This document shows positions 18,043 through 27,492 of a stretch of DNA of 64,000 nt, piece by piece. The stretch's first letter is position 1, and every line of letters begins with the position of its first letter. The stretch lies in assembly GCF_036607905.1 (NCBI RefSeq), contig NZ_CP144555.1, positions 868,001 through 932,000 of the forward strand. The letters are read 5' to 3'. The notes below the pieces were generated by a model. It made no database searches. It was not told the DNA's origin and worked only from the letters and a program-made list of their open reading frames with translations. The position numbers were made by a program, and so were the translations under genes. The DNA comes from Streptomyces sp. SCSIO 75703. GTDB taxonomy: Bacteria > Actinomycetota > Actinomycetes > Streptomycetales > Streptomycetaceae.

Positions 18043-18091
18043 ATTCTAATACCGGCCACCGCCCGGCTCCCAATTCAAATACCGGTATAGT
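18043..18091. promoter_or_regulatory. Divergent leaderless promoters with shared CCGGTAT operator elements
   Basis: Plus strand: CCGGTATAGT, with TATAGT at 18086-18091, lies 7 nt before the aminopeptidase ATG. Minus strand: CCGGTATTAGAAT, with TAGAAT at 18048-18043, lies 6 nt before the regulator ATG. Both -10 boxes are preceded by CCGGTAT. The plus-strand copy forms a perfect palindrome ATACCGGTAT at 18079-18088; the other is a half-site at 18049-18055. The arrangement suggests one factor acting on both promoters. Confidence 0.6.
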
Positions 18092-18098
18092 AATCGGC

Positions 18099-18875
18099 AT
18101 GGTGGAACTGAAGACGAAAGAATCGATCGACGCCATGCACGAGGCCGGCCAGGTCGTCGCGCGGGCCCTGACCGCCGCACGCCACGCCGCCCGGGTCGGC
18201 GTCTCGCTGCGGGAGCTGGACGAGGTGGCCCGAGAGGTGCTGCGCGAGGCGGGGGCCGGATCACCCTTCCTCGGCTACCGGCCCTCCTTCGCGCCGGTCC
18301 CCTTCCCCGCCGTGCTCTGCGCCTCCGTGAACGACGCGATCGTCCACGGCGTCCCGGACGACTACCGGCTGCGCGACGGCGACCTGCTCTCCCTGGACTG
18401 CGGCGCCACCCTGGGCGGCTGGGCCGGCGACTCGGCGCTCAGCTTCGTGGTGGGCACCCCGCGCCCCGCCGACCTCGACCTCGTCGCCACCGCCGAGCGG
18501 GCCCTCGCGGCGGGCATCGCCGCCGCCGTCGTCGGCAACCGGATCGGCGACATCGCCCACGCCGTCGGCACCGTCTGCCGCGCGGCCGGGTACGGCGTGC
18601 CCGACGGCTTCGGCGGGCACGGCATCGGCCGCCGGATGCACGAGGACCCCGAGGTCCCGAACGAGGGCCGGCCCGGCCGCGGGCTGCCGCTGCGCGCCGG
18701 GATGGTCCTCGCCATCGAGCCCATGCTCATCGGCGGCGGCACCGACGCCTGGCACACCGCCCCCGACGGCTGGACGCTGCGCACCGACGACGGCTCGCGC
18801 GCCGCCCACGCCGAGCACACGGTGGCCGTCACCGAGGCCGGCCCCCGGGTGCTGACGGCCCGCGCCGACGACTGA
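18099..18875 (+). CDS. map: Type I methionine aminopeptidase
   Basis: Metallo-aminopeptidase of 258 residues that removes N-terminal Met from proteins. All five metal ligands are visible: D100, D111, H174, E207 and E239, with the substrate-contacting H83 in DAIVHGVP. There is no N-terminal zinc-finger extension. It is not in the ribosomal adk-map-infA context where the housekeeping copy lies in Streptomyces, so this is probably a second, specialised copy. It is divergent from an XRE regulator and apparently made from a leaderless mRNA. A protective role against a MetAP inhibitor, or a condition-specific role, is inference only. Confidence 0.94.
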   Translation: MVELKTKESIDAMHEAGQVVARALTAARHAARVGVSLRELDEVAREVLREAGAGSPFLGYRPSFAPVPFPAVLCASVNDAIVHGVPDDYRLRDGDLLSLDCGATLGGWAGDSALSFVVGTPRPADLDLVATAERALAAGIAAAVVGNRIGDIAHAVGTVCRAAGYGVPDGFGGHGIGRRMHEDPEVPNEGRPGRGLPLRAGMVLAIEPMLIGGGTDAWHTAPDGWTLRTDDGSRAAHAEHTVAVTEAGPRVLTARADD

Positions 18876-19007
18876 CCCGGCACCGCACCGCCCACCGCCC
18901 GGCGTGCCCGGCGGCACGGACCGTGTCATGTTGGGCATGGGCGCGGCCCGACCGGGTTACCCGGCCCCGGCACGCCGATCAGCGAGGCAGCGGAGGGACC
19001 GGAGACG

Positions 19008-21536
19008 ATGACCAGCGGCTTCATGGGCCCGGAGGGCGACCCGTTCGCGGAATTCCTGGCACGCTTCTTCGGCGGGCCGCGCCCCCGGCAGATCGACATC
19101 GGCCGGCTGCTCAGCCAGCCCGCCCGGGAACTGGTGCGCGGCGCCGCCCAGTACGCGGCCGAGCACGGCAGCCGGGACCTGGACACCGAGCACCTGCTGC
19201 GGGCCGCGCTCTCCGCCGAGCCCACCCGCAGCCTGCTCAGCCGGGCCGGCGCCGACCCCGACTCGCTGGCGACGCAGATCGACGAGCGGACCGGCCCGGC
19301 GCAGCACGCGCCCGGCGATGCCCCGCCGCCGACCTCGCTGTCGCTGACCCCCGCGGTCAAGCGGGCCCTGCTGGACGCGCACGAGCTGGCCCGCGCGTCC
19401 GGCACCGGGCACATCGGCCCCGAGCACGTGCTCAGCGCGCTGGCCGCCAACCCGGACTCGGCCGCCGGGCACATCCTGAACGCGGCCCGGTTCGCGCCCG
19501 GTGCCCTGCCCCAGGAGACGCCGGACGCGGCGCGGGCCCGCGCCGAGGGGGCCCGCGCCACGAACACGCCGACCCTGGACAAGTACGGGCGCGATCTGAC
19601 CGACCTCGCCCGGCAGGGCCGGATCGACCCGGTGATCGGACGGGACGACGAGATCGAGCAGACCGTGGAGGTGCTGTCCCGGCGCGGCAAGAACAACCCC
19701 GTGCTGATCGGCGACGCCGGGGTCGGCAAGACCGCCGTCGTCGAGGGGCTGGCTCAGCGCATCGCCGACGGCGACGTGCCCGACGTGCTGACCGGGCGCC
19801 GGGTCGTCGCGCTGGACCTGACCGGCGTGGTCGCCGGCACCCGCTACCGGGGCGACTTCGAGGAACGGCTGAACACCATCGTCGGCGAGATCAGCGCCCA
19901 CTCCGACCGGCTCGTCGTCTTCATCGACGAACTGCACACCGTGGTCGGCGCCGGCGGGGGCGGCGAGAGCGGGTCGATGGACGCGGGCAACATCCTCAAG
20001 CCGGCCCTCGCCCGGGGCGAACTGCACATCGTGGGCGCCACGACCCTGGAGGAGTACCGCAGGATCGAGAAGGACGCCGCCCTCGCCCGCCGCTTCCAGC
20101 CCATCCTGGTGCCGGAGCCGACCCCCGAGGACGCCGTCGAGATCCTGCGCGGGCTGCGCGACCGCTACGAGGCCCACCACCAGGTCCGCTACACCGACGA
20201 GGCCCTGGTGGCGGCCGTCGCGCTGTCCGACCGTTACCTCACCGACCGGCGCCTGCCCGACAAGGCCATCGACCTCATCGACCAGGCCGGCGCCCGGGTG
20301 CGGCTGCGCGCCCGAACCCGGGGCAGCGACGTACGGGCCATGGAACGCGAGGCCGAGCAGCTCGCCCGGGACAAGGACCAGGCGGTCGCGGACGAGCGGT
20401 ACGAGGAGGCCACGCGGCTGCGCGACCGGGTCACCGAACTGCGCCGGCGGATCTCGGAGGAGACCGGCGACGCGGAGGCCGACGAGGGCCTGAACCTGGT
20501 GGTCGGCACGGAGGCCGTCGCCGAGGTGGTGTCCCGGCTGACCGGCATCCCGGTCAGCAGCCTCACCCAGGAGGAGAAGGACCGCCTGCTCGGCCTGGAG
20601 GAGCACCTGCACGAACGGGTCGTCGGCCAGGACGAGGCGGTCCGGGTCGTCTCCGACGCGGTGCTGCGCTCGCGCGCCGGCCTCTCCGGACCGGACCGGC
20701 CCATCGGCAGCTTCCTCTTCCTCGGGCCCACCGGCGTCGGCAAGACCGAACTGGCCCGCGCGCTGGCCGAGGCCCTGTTCGGCAGCGAGGACCGCATGGT
20801 CCGCCTGGACATGAGCGAGTACCAGGAGCGGCACACCGTCAGCCGCCTCGTCGGCGCCCCGCCCGGCTACGTCGGGCACGAGGAGGCCGGCCAGCTCACC
20901 GAGGTGGTGCGCCGGCACCCGTACTCGCTGCTCCTGCTGGACGAGGTGGAGAAGGCGCACCCGGACGTCTTCAACATCCTGCTCCAGGTGCTCGACGACG
21001 GGCGTCTGACCGACTCCCAGGGCCGCACCGTCGACTTCTCCAACACGGTCGTCGTGATGACCAGCAACCTCGGCTCGGACGTCATCGGCCGGCGCGGGGC
21101 CGGGATCGGCTTCGGCGCGGGCGGCTCGGACGCCGACGAGGAGGCCCGGCGCGAGCAGGTGCTGCGTCCGCTGCGGGAGCACTTCCGGCCCGAGTTCCTC
21201 AACCGCATCGACGAGATCGTCGTCTTCCGGCGGCTCAGTGGGGAGCAACTGCGGCAGATCACCGGCCTGCTGCTGGAGCGGACCCGGCGCATGGTCCGCG
21301 CCCAGGACATCACCGTCGACTTCACCGACGGGGCCGTCGACTGGCTCGCCGAGCGCGGCTACCAGCCCGAGTACGGGGCCCGGCCGCTGCGCCGCACCAT
21401 CCAGCGCGAGGTCGACAACCAGCTCTCCCGGCTGCTGCTGGACGGGCGGATCACCGAGGGCGGCCGGGTCACGGTCGAGGTCGAGGACGGCCGGCTGGCG
21501 TTCCGCACCGAGGACCCGTCCGTCCCCGCCTCCTGA
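19008..21536 (+). CDS. ClpC-like AAA+ unfoldase (Clp ATPase, class I)
   Basis: 842-residue double-ring AAA+ chaperone. An N-terminal Clp-repeat domain (about 30-150) is followed by D1 with Walker A GDAGVGKT (235-242), a UVR-type coiled segment around [14 protein letters not shown] (about 463-476), and D2 with Walker A GPTGVGKT (573-580). Near the end of D2, [21 protein letters not shown] resembles the ClpP-docking loop region of ClpC, so it may feed ClpP rather than act as a ClpB disaggregase; it lacks the long ClpB middle domain. The ATG has GGAG 5 nt upstream. It is a non-canonical extra Clp ATPase compared with the housekeeping ClpC1, ClpX and ClpB sets. Confidence 0.9.
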   Translation: MTSGFMGPEGDPFAEFLARFFGGPRPRQIDIGRLLSQPARELVRGAAQYAAEHGSRDLDTEHLLRAALSAEPTRSLLSRAGADPDSLATQIDERTGPAQHAPGDAPPPTSLSLTPAVKRALLDAHELARASGTGHIGPEHVLSALAANPDSAAGHILNAARFAPGALPQETPDAARARAEGARATNTPTLDKYGRDLTDLARQGRIDPVIGRDDEIEQTVEVLSRRGKNNPVLIGDAGVGKTAVVEGLAQRIADGDVPDVLTGRRVVALDLTGVVAGTRYRGDFEERLNTIVGEISAHSDRLVVFIDELHTVVGAGGGGESGSMDAGNILKPALARGELHIVGATTLEEYRRIEKDAALARRFQPILVPEPTPEDAVEILRGLRDRYEAHHQVRYTDEALVAAVALSDRYLTDRRLPDKAIDLIDQAGARVRLRARTRGSDVRAMEREAEQLARDKDQAVADERYEEATRLRDRVTELRRRISEETGDAEADEGLNLVVGTEAVAEVVSRLTGIPVSSLTQEEKDRLLGLEEHLHERVVGQDEAVRVVSDAVLRSRAGLSGPDRPIGSFLFLGPTGVGKTELARALAEALFGSEDRMVRLDMSEYQERHTVSRLVGAPPGYVGHEEAGQLTEVVRRHPYSLLLLDEVEKAHPDVFNILLQVLDDGRLTDSQGRTVDFSNTVVVMTSNLGSDVIGRRGAGIGFGAGGSDADEEARREQVLRPLREHFRPEFLNRIDEIVVFRRLSGEQLRQITGLLLERTRRMVRAQDITVDFTDGAVDWLAERGYQPEYGARPLRRTIQREVDNQLSRLLLDGRITEGGRVTVEVEDGRLAFRTEDPSVPAS

Positions 21537-21542
21537 CCCCGG

Positions 21543-23345
21543 CTACCGGGTGGGCCGGACCACCATCGCCGCACCGCCGCCGCGCCGTTCCTTCTCGGCG
21601 GCCGCCAGCCACCTGCCGTCCGGCAGCCGCTGCACCGCGGTGGCCGCCCCGATCTCCGGGTTGCGGGTGAAGACGTGCCCGAGCGCCTCCAGCCGGGGGC
21701 GCGCCGGGCTGTCGTAGAGGCCGGGTTCGAGTTCGGTGCGGGCCGCGTTGCGCTGGCTGGCGCGCGGGGCGGCGATGGCGTCGACGAGCGGCAGCCCGCG
21801 GTCCAGGACGCCGGTGAGCGTCTGCAGCACGGTCGTGATGATGGTGGCGCCGCCGGGCGAGCCGAGCGCGAGGACGGGCCGGTCGTGCCGGTCGAGCACG
21901 ATGGTCGGCGCGATCGAGGACCGGGGCCGCTTGCCGGGGCCGGGCAGGTTCGGGTCGTGCACGGCGGGGTCCGCGGGGGCGAAGGAGAAATCGGTCAGCT
22001 CGTTGTTGAGCAGGAAGCCCCGGCCGGGCACGGTGATGCCGCTGCCGCCGGTCTGCTCGATGGTGAGCGTGTAGGCGACGACGTTGCCCCACCGGTCGGC
22101 GACCGTCAGGTGGGTGGTGCTCTCGCCCTCGTACGTCGTCGGGGCGGCCCGGCCGCCGCGTGCGCAGGGGACGGGGTGGCGGGGGTCGGCGGGGGCCAGG
22201 GGGCTGGTGAGCACCGCGTCGTCCCTGATGAGGCAGGCGCGGGCGTCGGCGTGCCGCTGGGAGAGCAGTTCCCGGGTGGGCACGGGCGCGAAGGCGGGGT
22301 CGCCGACCCAGCGCCCGCGGTCGGCGAAGGCGATGCGGCTCGCCTCGATGAAGCGGTGCAGGTACCGCTCCTGGCTCGCGGCCCTCAGGTCGGTGCGCTC
22401 CAGGATGTTGAGGGCCTCGCCGACGGTGGTGCCGCCCGAGGACGAGGGGGCGATGGAGTGGACGCTCAGGCCGCGGTAGTCGGTACGGGTGGGCGCCTGG
22501 AGCTTGGCGCGGTAGGCGGCGAGGTCGGCCCGGTCCAGCGTGCCGGGGCGGGCGTTCCAGCCGGAGGCCGGGTCGACCGGCGGCTTGGCGACGGTGGCGA
22601 CGATGTCCTCGCCGATCGCGCCGCGGTAGACGGACCGCACGCCCTCGCGGCCCAACTGCCGGTAGGTGCGGGCCAGGTCGGGGTTCTTGAGGGTGGAGCC
22701 GACGGCCGGGAGCCGCCCGCCGGGCAGGAACAGCGCGGCGGTGTCCGGGAAGTGACGGAACCGCTCCTCGTTGGCGGCGGTCTGGGAGCGGAAGGTCTCG
22801 TCGACGGTGAAGCCGTCGGAGGCCAGCCGTTCGGCCGGCTTCAGCACCGAGGCGAGCGAGCGGCTGCCCCAGGTGTCGAGCGCCTTCTGCCACGTGGCGG
22901 GGGTGCCGGGGGTGCCGACGGCGAGGCCGCTGGTGACGGCGTCGGCGAAGGCGAGGGGTTTCCCGTCCTCCAGGAACAGGTCCTCGTCCGCGTCGAGCGG
23001 GGCGGTCTCGCGGCCGTCGATCGTGTGCACGGCGCGGGTGCGGGCGTCGTAGTACACGAAGTAGCCGCCCCCGCCGACGCCGGCGGAGTAGGGCTCGGTG
23101 ACGCCGAGCGCGGCGGCGGTGGCCACGGCGGCGTCGACGGCGTTGCCGCCCTTGCGCAGGATCTCGATCCCGGCCGCGGAGGCGTCCGCGTCGACGCTGG
23201 AGACCGCGCCCCCGTGGCCGACGGCGACCGGGGTCTTCGGGAGGGCGGGGCCGGGTGGCGCGCCCGGCGGGGCGGCGGCCCCCACCGAGAGCATGGCGGC
23301 CGAGACCGCCAGGACCGTCAGATTCCGTGCGACAGGGCGACGCAT
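21543..23345 (-). CDS. ggt: Gamma-glutamyltransferase, secreted
   Basis: Ntn-hydrolase gamma-glutamyltranspeptidase of 600 residues that cleaves glutathione-type gamma-glutamyl bonds. An N-terminal signal peptide (about residues 1-25) targets it out of the cell. The autoprocessing site is visible: T410 begins TTHLTVADRWGN, the new N-terminus of the small subunit after self-cleavage. GNAVDAAVATA and GGGGYFV are in the large subunit; SPGGATIITTVLQ in the small one. ATG 23345 has GGAGG 5 nt upstream and was preferred to a GTG two codons earlier. It is convergent with the Clp gene, with only 6 nt between stops. Confidence 0.95.
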   Translation of the reverse strand: MRRPVARNLTVLAVSAAMLSVGAAAPPGAPPGPALPKTPVAVGHGGAVSSVDADASAAGIEILRKGGNAVDAAVATAAALGVTEPYSAGVGGGGYFVYYDARTRAVHTIDGRETAPLDADEDLFLEDGKPLAFADAVTSGLAVGTPGTPATWQKALDTWGSRSLASVLKPAERLASDGFTVDETFRSQTAANEERFRHFPDTAALFLPGGRLPAVGSTLKNPDLARTYRQLGREGVRSVYRGAIGEDIVATVAKPPVDPASGWNARPGTLDRADLAAYRAKLQAPTRTDYRGLSVHSIAPSSSGGTTVGEALNILERTDLRAASQERYLHRFIEASRIAFADRGRWVGDPAFAPVPTRELLSQRHADARACLIRDDAVLTSPLAPADPRHPVPCARGGRAAPTTYEGESTTHLTVADRWGNVVAYTLTIEQTGGSGITVPGRGFLLNNELTDFSFAPADPAVHDPNLPGPGKRPRSSIAPTIVLDRHDRPVLALGSPGGATIITTVLQTLTGVLDRGLPLVDAIAAPRASQRNAARTELEPGLYDSPARPRLEALGHVFTRNPEIGAATAVQRLPDGRWLAAAEKERRGGGAAMVVRPTR

Positions 23346-23399
23346 CCGCACCTCCAGGGGCAGCCGGTCCGGGCAGCCTAATTCATCGCCATGACCCCG

Positions 23400-24240
23400 T
23401 CAGGAGGGCACCGAAGACACGCCGGACGGTGCCCGCCGGATGGCAACGGTGCCGCGCCGCGACCGACTCGTGACCGTCGCCGTCAGGGATCCCGCCGGTC
23501 ACCACCGGCTCGGCACACGCCTCGCATCTCCCAACCGGACTGTGGACGGACATCGACAATGCAACGAACAGGAGAGTGCGCCCACGCGGGAACCGGCCAT
23601 TTCGGACCGTCGATGCCGACTCCCCGGTGAGCACGTCACTCTGCTGAAGTCGTCCGGCCGGGCCCAGGCGGTGTCCCCGGGTGCCGGGTTCCTGGGCGGT
23701 ATCGGCGGTGCCGGGCGGACGGGTGGCGCGGGGCGGAGCCCGACACGTCGACGGAAGGACGGACAAGCACACGAATCCGTGACGCAGACGGATTTCCTGA
23801 TCGAAAACTCAACCACCGGCGGCTTTACCTGTTTGCCGGCCCAACCGGCCTGTTCTGCCGCCGGGTTGGGACAGGCTGACCGACTACACCCGAACGATGG
23901 GTTTACCGAAAAGCTCCCCGCTGCGGTGGTGCGTCACGGCAGCGCCGTATGCCAGCCTCGTACCGAGGCTCTTCCCGCGATCCCCAGCGGAGCAGCGAGC
24001 GGCGTCGGAGGTGGTCGATCGCAAAGCGGCGGGGGTCCCCTTATGCGGTGCAGGCGGACGATCCGACACGCGGCGAGTGGCCGCAATTGGCGGCGGAACC
24101 CGCTGGGGGTCACGCGAAGCCCTCAGCGGCTCATCGGTGGGCAGCTTATTGCTTACTTGCCTTGGTTCTCCGGCGTGAACTCGCATGCTGAGCCGGACCT
24201 CTTTCGCCCGTGGCAGTGGCGGGCCCTCGATGGTCATTCG
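23400..24240. other. Long degenerate region with no supportable gene
   Basis: About 840 bases with lower GC than its surroundings and no frame that shows a credible start, RBS and protein-like composition. A hairpin-like pair around 23837-23868 (CCCAACCGG with CCGGGTTGGG, one bulge) may be a terminator remnant. The region leads into a truncated sugar-epimerase gene, so it probably contains decayed sequence at the edge of an accessory island. Confidence 0.5.
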
Positions 24241-24278
24241 ACCGCCACCGGTCCAGGCGGCCGGCGGGATCGCCAACG

Positions 24279-24731
24279 GGCTGGGAGACACCGGCCCCGA
24301 ACATGGTGCGCGACGTGCTCGACTTCCTCGCCGGCGTGCGCAGCCCGCACATCGGCGTGTGCGTGGACAGCTCCCACGTCGTCCTCGGCAGCAGCGGCCC
24401 GAAGGCGTACCGCCGCGACATCCGGGACGCCGCCGACCAGCGGCGCCTGCACTACGTGCAGGTGTCCCCGCCGGACCGCGGCGAGGTCGCGGACAGCTGG
24501 ATCCCCTGGCGTACGTTCCTCGAACCCGTCCTGCCCGTGTACCACGGGCCGCTGCTCATCGAAGTCTTCAACGCGATCCCGGCGTTCCTCACGTCGTTGC
24601 GGCTGACACGGCGCAAGTTCTGGATCCCCATGGGTGACGAGCCGGTTCCGGGTGTGCCGAGCGCCTACGACGTCGCCGAGGAGGGGATCACGAGACTGCG
24701 TGCGGAGCTGGCCAAGCTCGAAGAGCGGTGA
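24279..24731 (+). pseudogene. C-terminal remnant of a sugar phosphate isomerase/epimerase (xylose-isomerase-like TIM barrel)
   Basis: The frame reads the last ~150 residues of an AP-endonuclease-2-fold sugar epimerase: GWETPAPNMV, then VDSSHVVLGSSGP (metal-ligand strand), LHYVQVSPPDRGEVADSWIPW (next strand with the HxxxxDRG-type turn) and GPLLIEVFNA (late metal Glu strand). The N-terminal half of the barrel, with the first metal ligands, is absent and the upstream sequence does not supply it in any frame. No ribosome site precedes the first ATG (24303). I therefore call it a truncated pseudogene. It is convergent with the AsnC-type regulator. Confidence 0.65.
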
Positions 24732-24819
24732 CCCCGCCGGGTAGCCACGCACGGCCCCGGCCGGCCCGAGGCACCGTTCCGGCAGTACCCGGAAGTGCTC
24801 GCGACAGGCTCGCACAGGG

Positions 24820-25710
24820 TCAGCCGCCCAGTTCCGCCACCGCGTAGGTCTCCTTGACGAAGCGCAGGTGGCTCCAGCTGTCGACGGCGCTGACGCCGGG
24901 CAGTGAGCGGACCGTCTCCAGCGTCTCCGTGAGCTGGCCGTGCATGAAGGTGCGCACGGTCGCCAGCAGGTCGAAGCGGCCCAGCGTGCGGGCCAGGAAG
25001 CTGATCGCCGGCATGTCGAGGAGCGCCCGCGTGACCTCCCGGTGGCCGCCGTCCAGCTGGATGCCGAGCCCCATGGAGAGCTGGTTGTCCTCCCCGGACT
25101 GACGTACGAGGGCGCCGACCCGCACCACCTCGCCCTCCAGCAGCCGCACCACGCGGCGGCGCACGCCGGCCGGGGAGAGCCCCACCAGCCGGGCCAGCTC
25201 CACGTACGGGACCCGGCCGTCGTCCTGCAGCGCCCGGAGCAGCGCGATGTCGACCTCGTCCACCTCGTGGGTGACCTCGCCGACCGGGCCGATGACGTCC
25301 CGGAGCACCTCGGTGTAGGGGAGCGTCTCGACCGTGCGCACGCCGTCCAGGGACCGGAGCGCCCCGACCACCTCGTCGACGCGCAGCGTCGAGCCGGCCC
25401 GGATCTCGGCGATGATGGAGGCGAGTCCGCTGGTCAGCGACACGAAGGGGACGTCGTCGCGTTCGGCGATCCGGGCCGCCACGGGTTCGGCGCGGCCGGT
25501 GACCGAGAGGCTGGCGTGGGCGAGCGAACCGCGGCCGATCACCGCGGGGTGGACCACGCCCCGCACCTCCACCTCGCCCGAGGTGAGCAGGCGCTGCAGC
25601 CGGGCCGCCACGGTCGACCGGGACAGCCCGGACCGGCGGGCGATCTCGCGGTGGGCGAGGCGGCCGTCGGACTTCAGCAGCTGGAGGATCGCCTCGTCGG
25701 CCATGTCCAT
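24820..25710 (-). CDS. Tandem-HTH Lrp/AsnC family transcriptional regulator
   Basis: 296-residue regulator with two AsnC-type units in one chain. The first HTH spans about residues 4-50 (DGRLAHREIARRSGLSRSTV) and its effector-like half follows; the second HTH spans about 152-200 (DGRVPYVELARLVGLSPAGV), followed by a RAM-like ligand domain. This is about twice the length of a classic Lrp. ATG 25710 has GGGGGAG 7 nt upstream. It is divergent from the permease-metallohydrolase-amidase-cupin operon and is the obvious candidate to control it in response to an amino-acid-like or amine ligand. Confidence 0.9.
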   Translation of the reverse strand: MDMADEAILQLLKSDGRLAHREIARRSGLSRSTVAARLQRLLTSGEVEVRGVVHPAVIGRGSLAHASLSVTGRAEPVAARIAERDDVPFVSLTSGLASIIAEIRAGSTLRVDEVVGALRSLDGVRTVETLPYTEVLRDVIGPVGEVTHEVDEVDIALLRALQDDGRVPYVELARLVGLSPAGVRRRVVRLLEGEVVRVGALVRQSGEDNQLSMGLGIQLDGGHREVTRALLDMPAISFLARTLGRFDLLATVRTFMHGQLTETLETVRSLPGVSAVDSWSHLRFVKETYAVAELGG

Positions 25711-25866
25711 GACTTCACTCCCCCGCGAAATTTCCTCGACGCCAGTTTGGCTTCCCTGGGCTGCCGAACCATACACAGATACGGCAGTTGGCGATAGAAG
25801 TGACGCTGACTGGCCATGACATTCGGCAATTCGTGACTGCCACCAGGATGACGCGGATCGAATTGC

Positions 25867-25895
25867 TTGCCAACCCCCCGGGCTGTTCCTAGTCT
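25867..25895 (+). promoter_or_regulatory. Promoter of the permease/amidohydrolase operon
   Basis: TTGCCA (25867-25872), 17-nt spacer, TAGTCT (25890-25895). It gives an untranslated leader of about 100 nt before the permease GTG. The divergent gap 25711-26004 is A/T-richer than its surroundings and should hold the binding sites of the AsnC-type regulator, but I cannot define an operator. Confidence 0.5.
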
Positions 25896-26004
25896 CACGG
25901 CATCGCACTGCCGGACGGGGCGAGGGGACCGGCCCCGCGAGGGGCGGCAGAACTGGCTCCGCATTCGCCCGCCCCGGCCCCCGAACCGCTTGAGGAGCCC
26001 GACC

Positions 26005-27486
26005 GTGGCAGAAGCAACAGTGGACGCGCACCAGAGACAGGAAGGCTCCGGCACCGGCCTGGCGCGCAACGCGCTCAACCTTCCCGAACTCGTCTTCACC
26101 GCCATGGCCGCCCTGGCTCCCCTGACCCTGGTCGCGGCCGTCATGCCGCTCCACTTCTTCGTCGGCGGAGCCTCGGTGCCGGGCGGCTACCTGGTCGCCG
26201 CGGCCGTGATGGGCCTGTTCGCCGTCGGGCTGACGACGATCACGCGCTACGTCCGCAGCACGGGCGCCTTCTACTCGATCATCACGCGGGGGCTCGGCAA
26301 GGAAGCGGGTTCGGCCGCCGCGCTGCTCGCCGTCATGGCGTACAACGCGCTGCAGATCTCGACCTACGGGGCCCTCGGCCTGTACGCGGGCGATTTCGCC
26401 GGCCGGCTGCTCGGCATCGACGCGCCCTGGTGGCTCTACGCCGGGGTCGCTCTGGCCGGGGTGGGCGTTCTCGGATATCGCGGCATCACCGCCAGTGCCA
26501 AGGTGCTCACGGTCGTCCTCGGCCTGGAAATGCTGGTCCTGCTGATTCTCGCCGTCGCGATCTTCGTGGACAGCGGGCCGTCGGGATTCTCCGCCGAGCC
26601 GTTCGCGCCCTCCACGGTGCTCGACCCGGGCAACGGCGCCATGTACGGGCTCATCTTCGGCGCGTTCATGGGCTTCGAATCCACGGTGATCTATTCCGAG
26701 GAGACCTCGGGCGGTGCCCGCACCGTGCGCAGGGCCACCTACGTCGTGGTCGCGATCATCGGGGTCTTCTACGCCATGATGGCCTACGCCATCGTGACCG
26801 CGTACGGCGCGGGCGGGATCGCCACCGCGGCGGGTGAGAACCCCTCCGAGCTGGTGCTGGTGCTCTTCGACCGGTACCTGCCCTCCTGGTCCGGCGAGGT
26901 CGTCTCGCTCCTGCTGCTCCTGAGCGCCTTCGCCGCGCTCGTCGCCCTGCACAACGCCAGCAACCGGTACACCTACGCCCTGGGCCGGGAGCGGCTCATC
27001 CCCTCGGTCTTCTCGCGGACACACCCGACGACCAGGTCCCCGTGGGTCGCCGGCCTGGGCCAGTGCGTCCTCGCGGTCGTCGTGCTGACGGTCTGCGCCG
27101 TCCTCGACGTCGACCCCTACCTCGGTCTGCTGCTCTGGGGCAGCGCGCTCGGCTTCCTCGGCATCATCGCCCTGTGGGCGCTGTGCGCGCTGGCCATCGT
27201 CGTCCACATGAGACGCCACCACCGCGAGGCCGGCCTGTGGCGCACCCTCATCGCCCCGCTGCTGGCCAGTCTGGCCCTCGCGGTCGTCTCGGTCATCGTC
27301 GTCGCCCACTTCGACCTCTTCTCCGGCGGCACGCCGGCCGTCAACACCGTGCTCTTCACGCTCGCCGCCCTCTCCGTGGTGGGAGGCGTGGCGCGCGCCC
27401 TGTACCTGCGGGCGCGCTCACCGGAGACCTACGCGCTGATGGGCACGACGAACGCCGCCTCGGCCGACGACACGGAAGGACACTGA
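26005..27486 (+). CDS. APC-superfamily amino-acid/amine permease
   Basis: 493-residue amino acid-polyamine-organocation transporter with about 12-13 membrane segments. The first segments read NLPELVFTAMAALAPLTLV and contain the unwound-helix type region; GFESTVIYSEETSGGARTVRRAT is the conserved loop after TM6 of this superfamily. The GTG start has TGAGGAG 7 nt upstream. It is the first gene of a four-gene operon and sits 6 nt before the metallohydrolase gene, so it probably imports the substrate of the hydrolases, or exports or recycles an amine product. Substrate unknown. Confidence 0.92.
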   Translation: MAEATVDAHQRQEGSGTGLARNALNLPELVFTAMAALAPLTLVAAVMPLHFFVGGASVPGGYLVAAAVMGLFAVGLTTITRYVRSTGAFYSIITRGLGKEAGSAAALLAVMAYNALQISTYGALGLYAGDFAGRLLGIDAPWWLYAGVALAGVGVLGYRGITASAKVLTVVLGLEMLVLLILAVAIFVDSGPSGFSAEPFAPSTVLDPGNGAMYGLIFGAFMGFESTVIYSEETSGGARTVRRATYVVVAIIGVFYAMMAYAIVTAYGAGGIATAAGENPSELVLVLFDRYLPSWSGEVVSLLLLLSAFAALVALHNASNRYTYALGRERLIPSVFSRTHPTTRSPWVAGLGQCVLAVVVLTVCAVLDVDPYLGLLLWGSALGFLGIIALWALCALAIVVHMRRHHREAGLWRTLIAPLLASLALAVVSVIVVAHFDLFSGGTPAVNTVLFTLAALSVVGGVARALYLRARSPETYALMGTTNAASADDTEGH

Positions 27487-27492
27487 TCCGCC

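Noticed and set aside
25711..26004. GCCGAA ... TTCGGC inverted pair as an AsnC operator
   Set aside because: The arms are about 65 bp apart and only 6 bp long, which is expected by chance.
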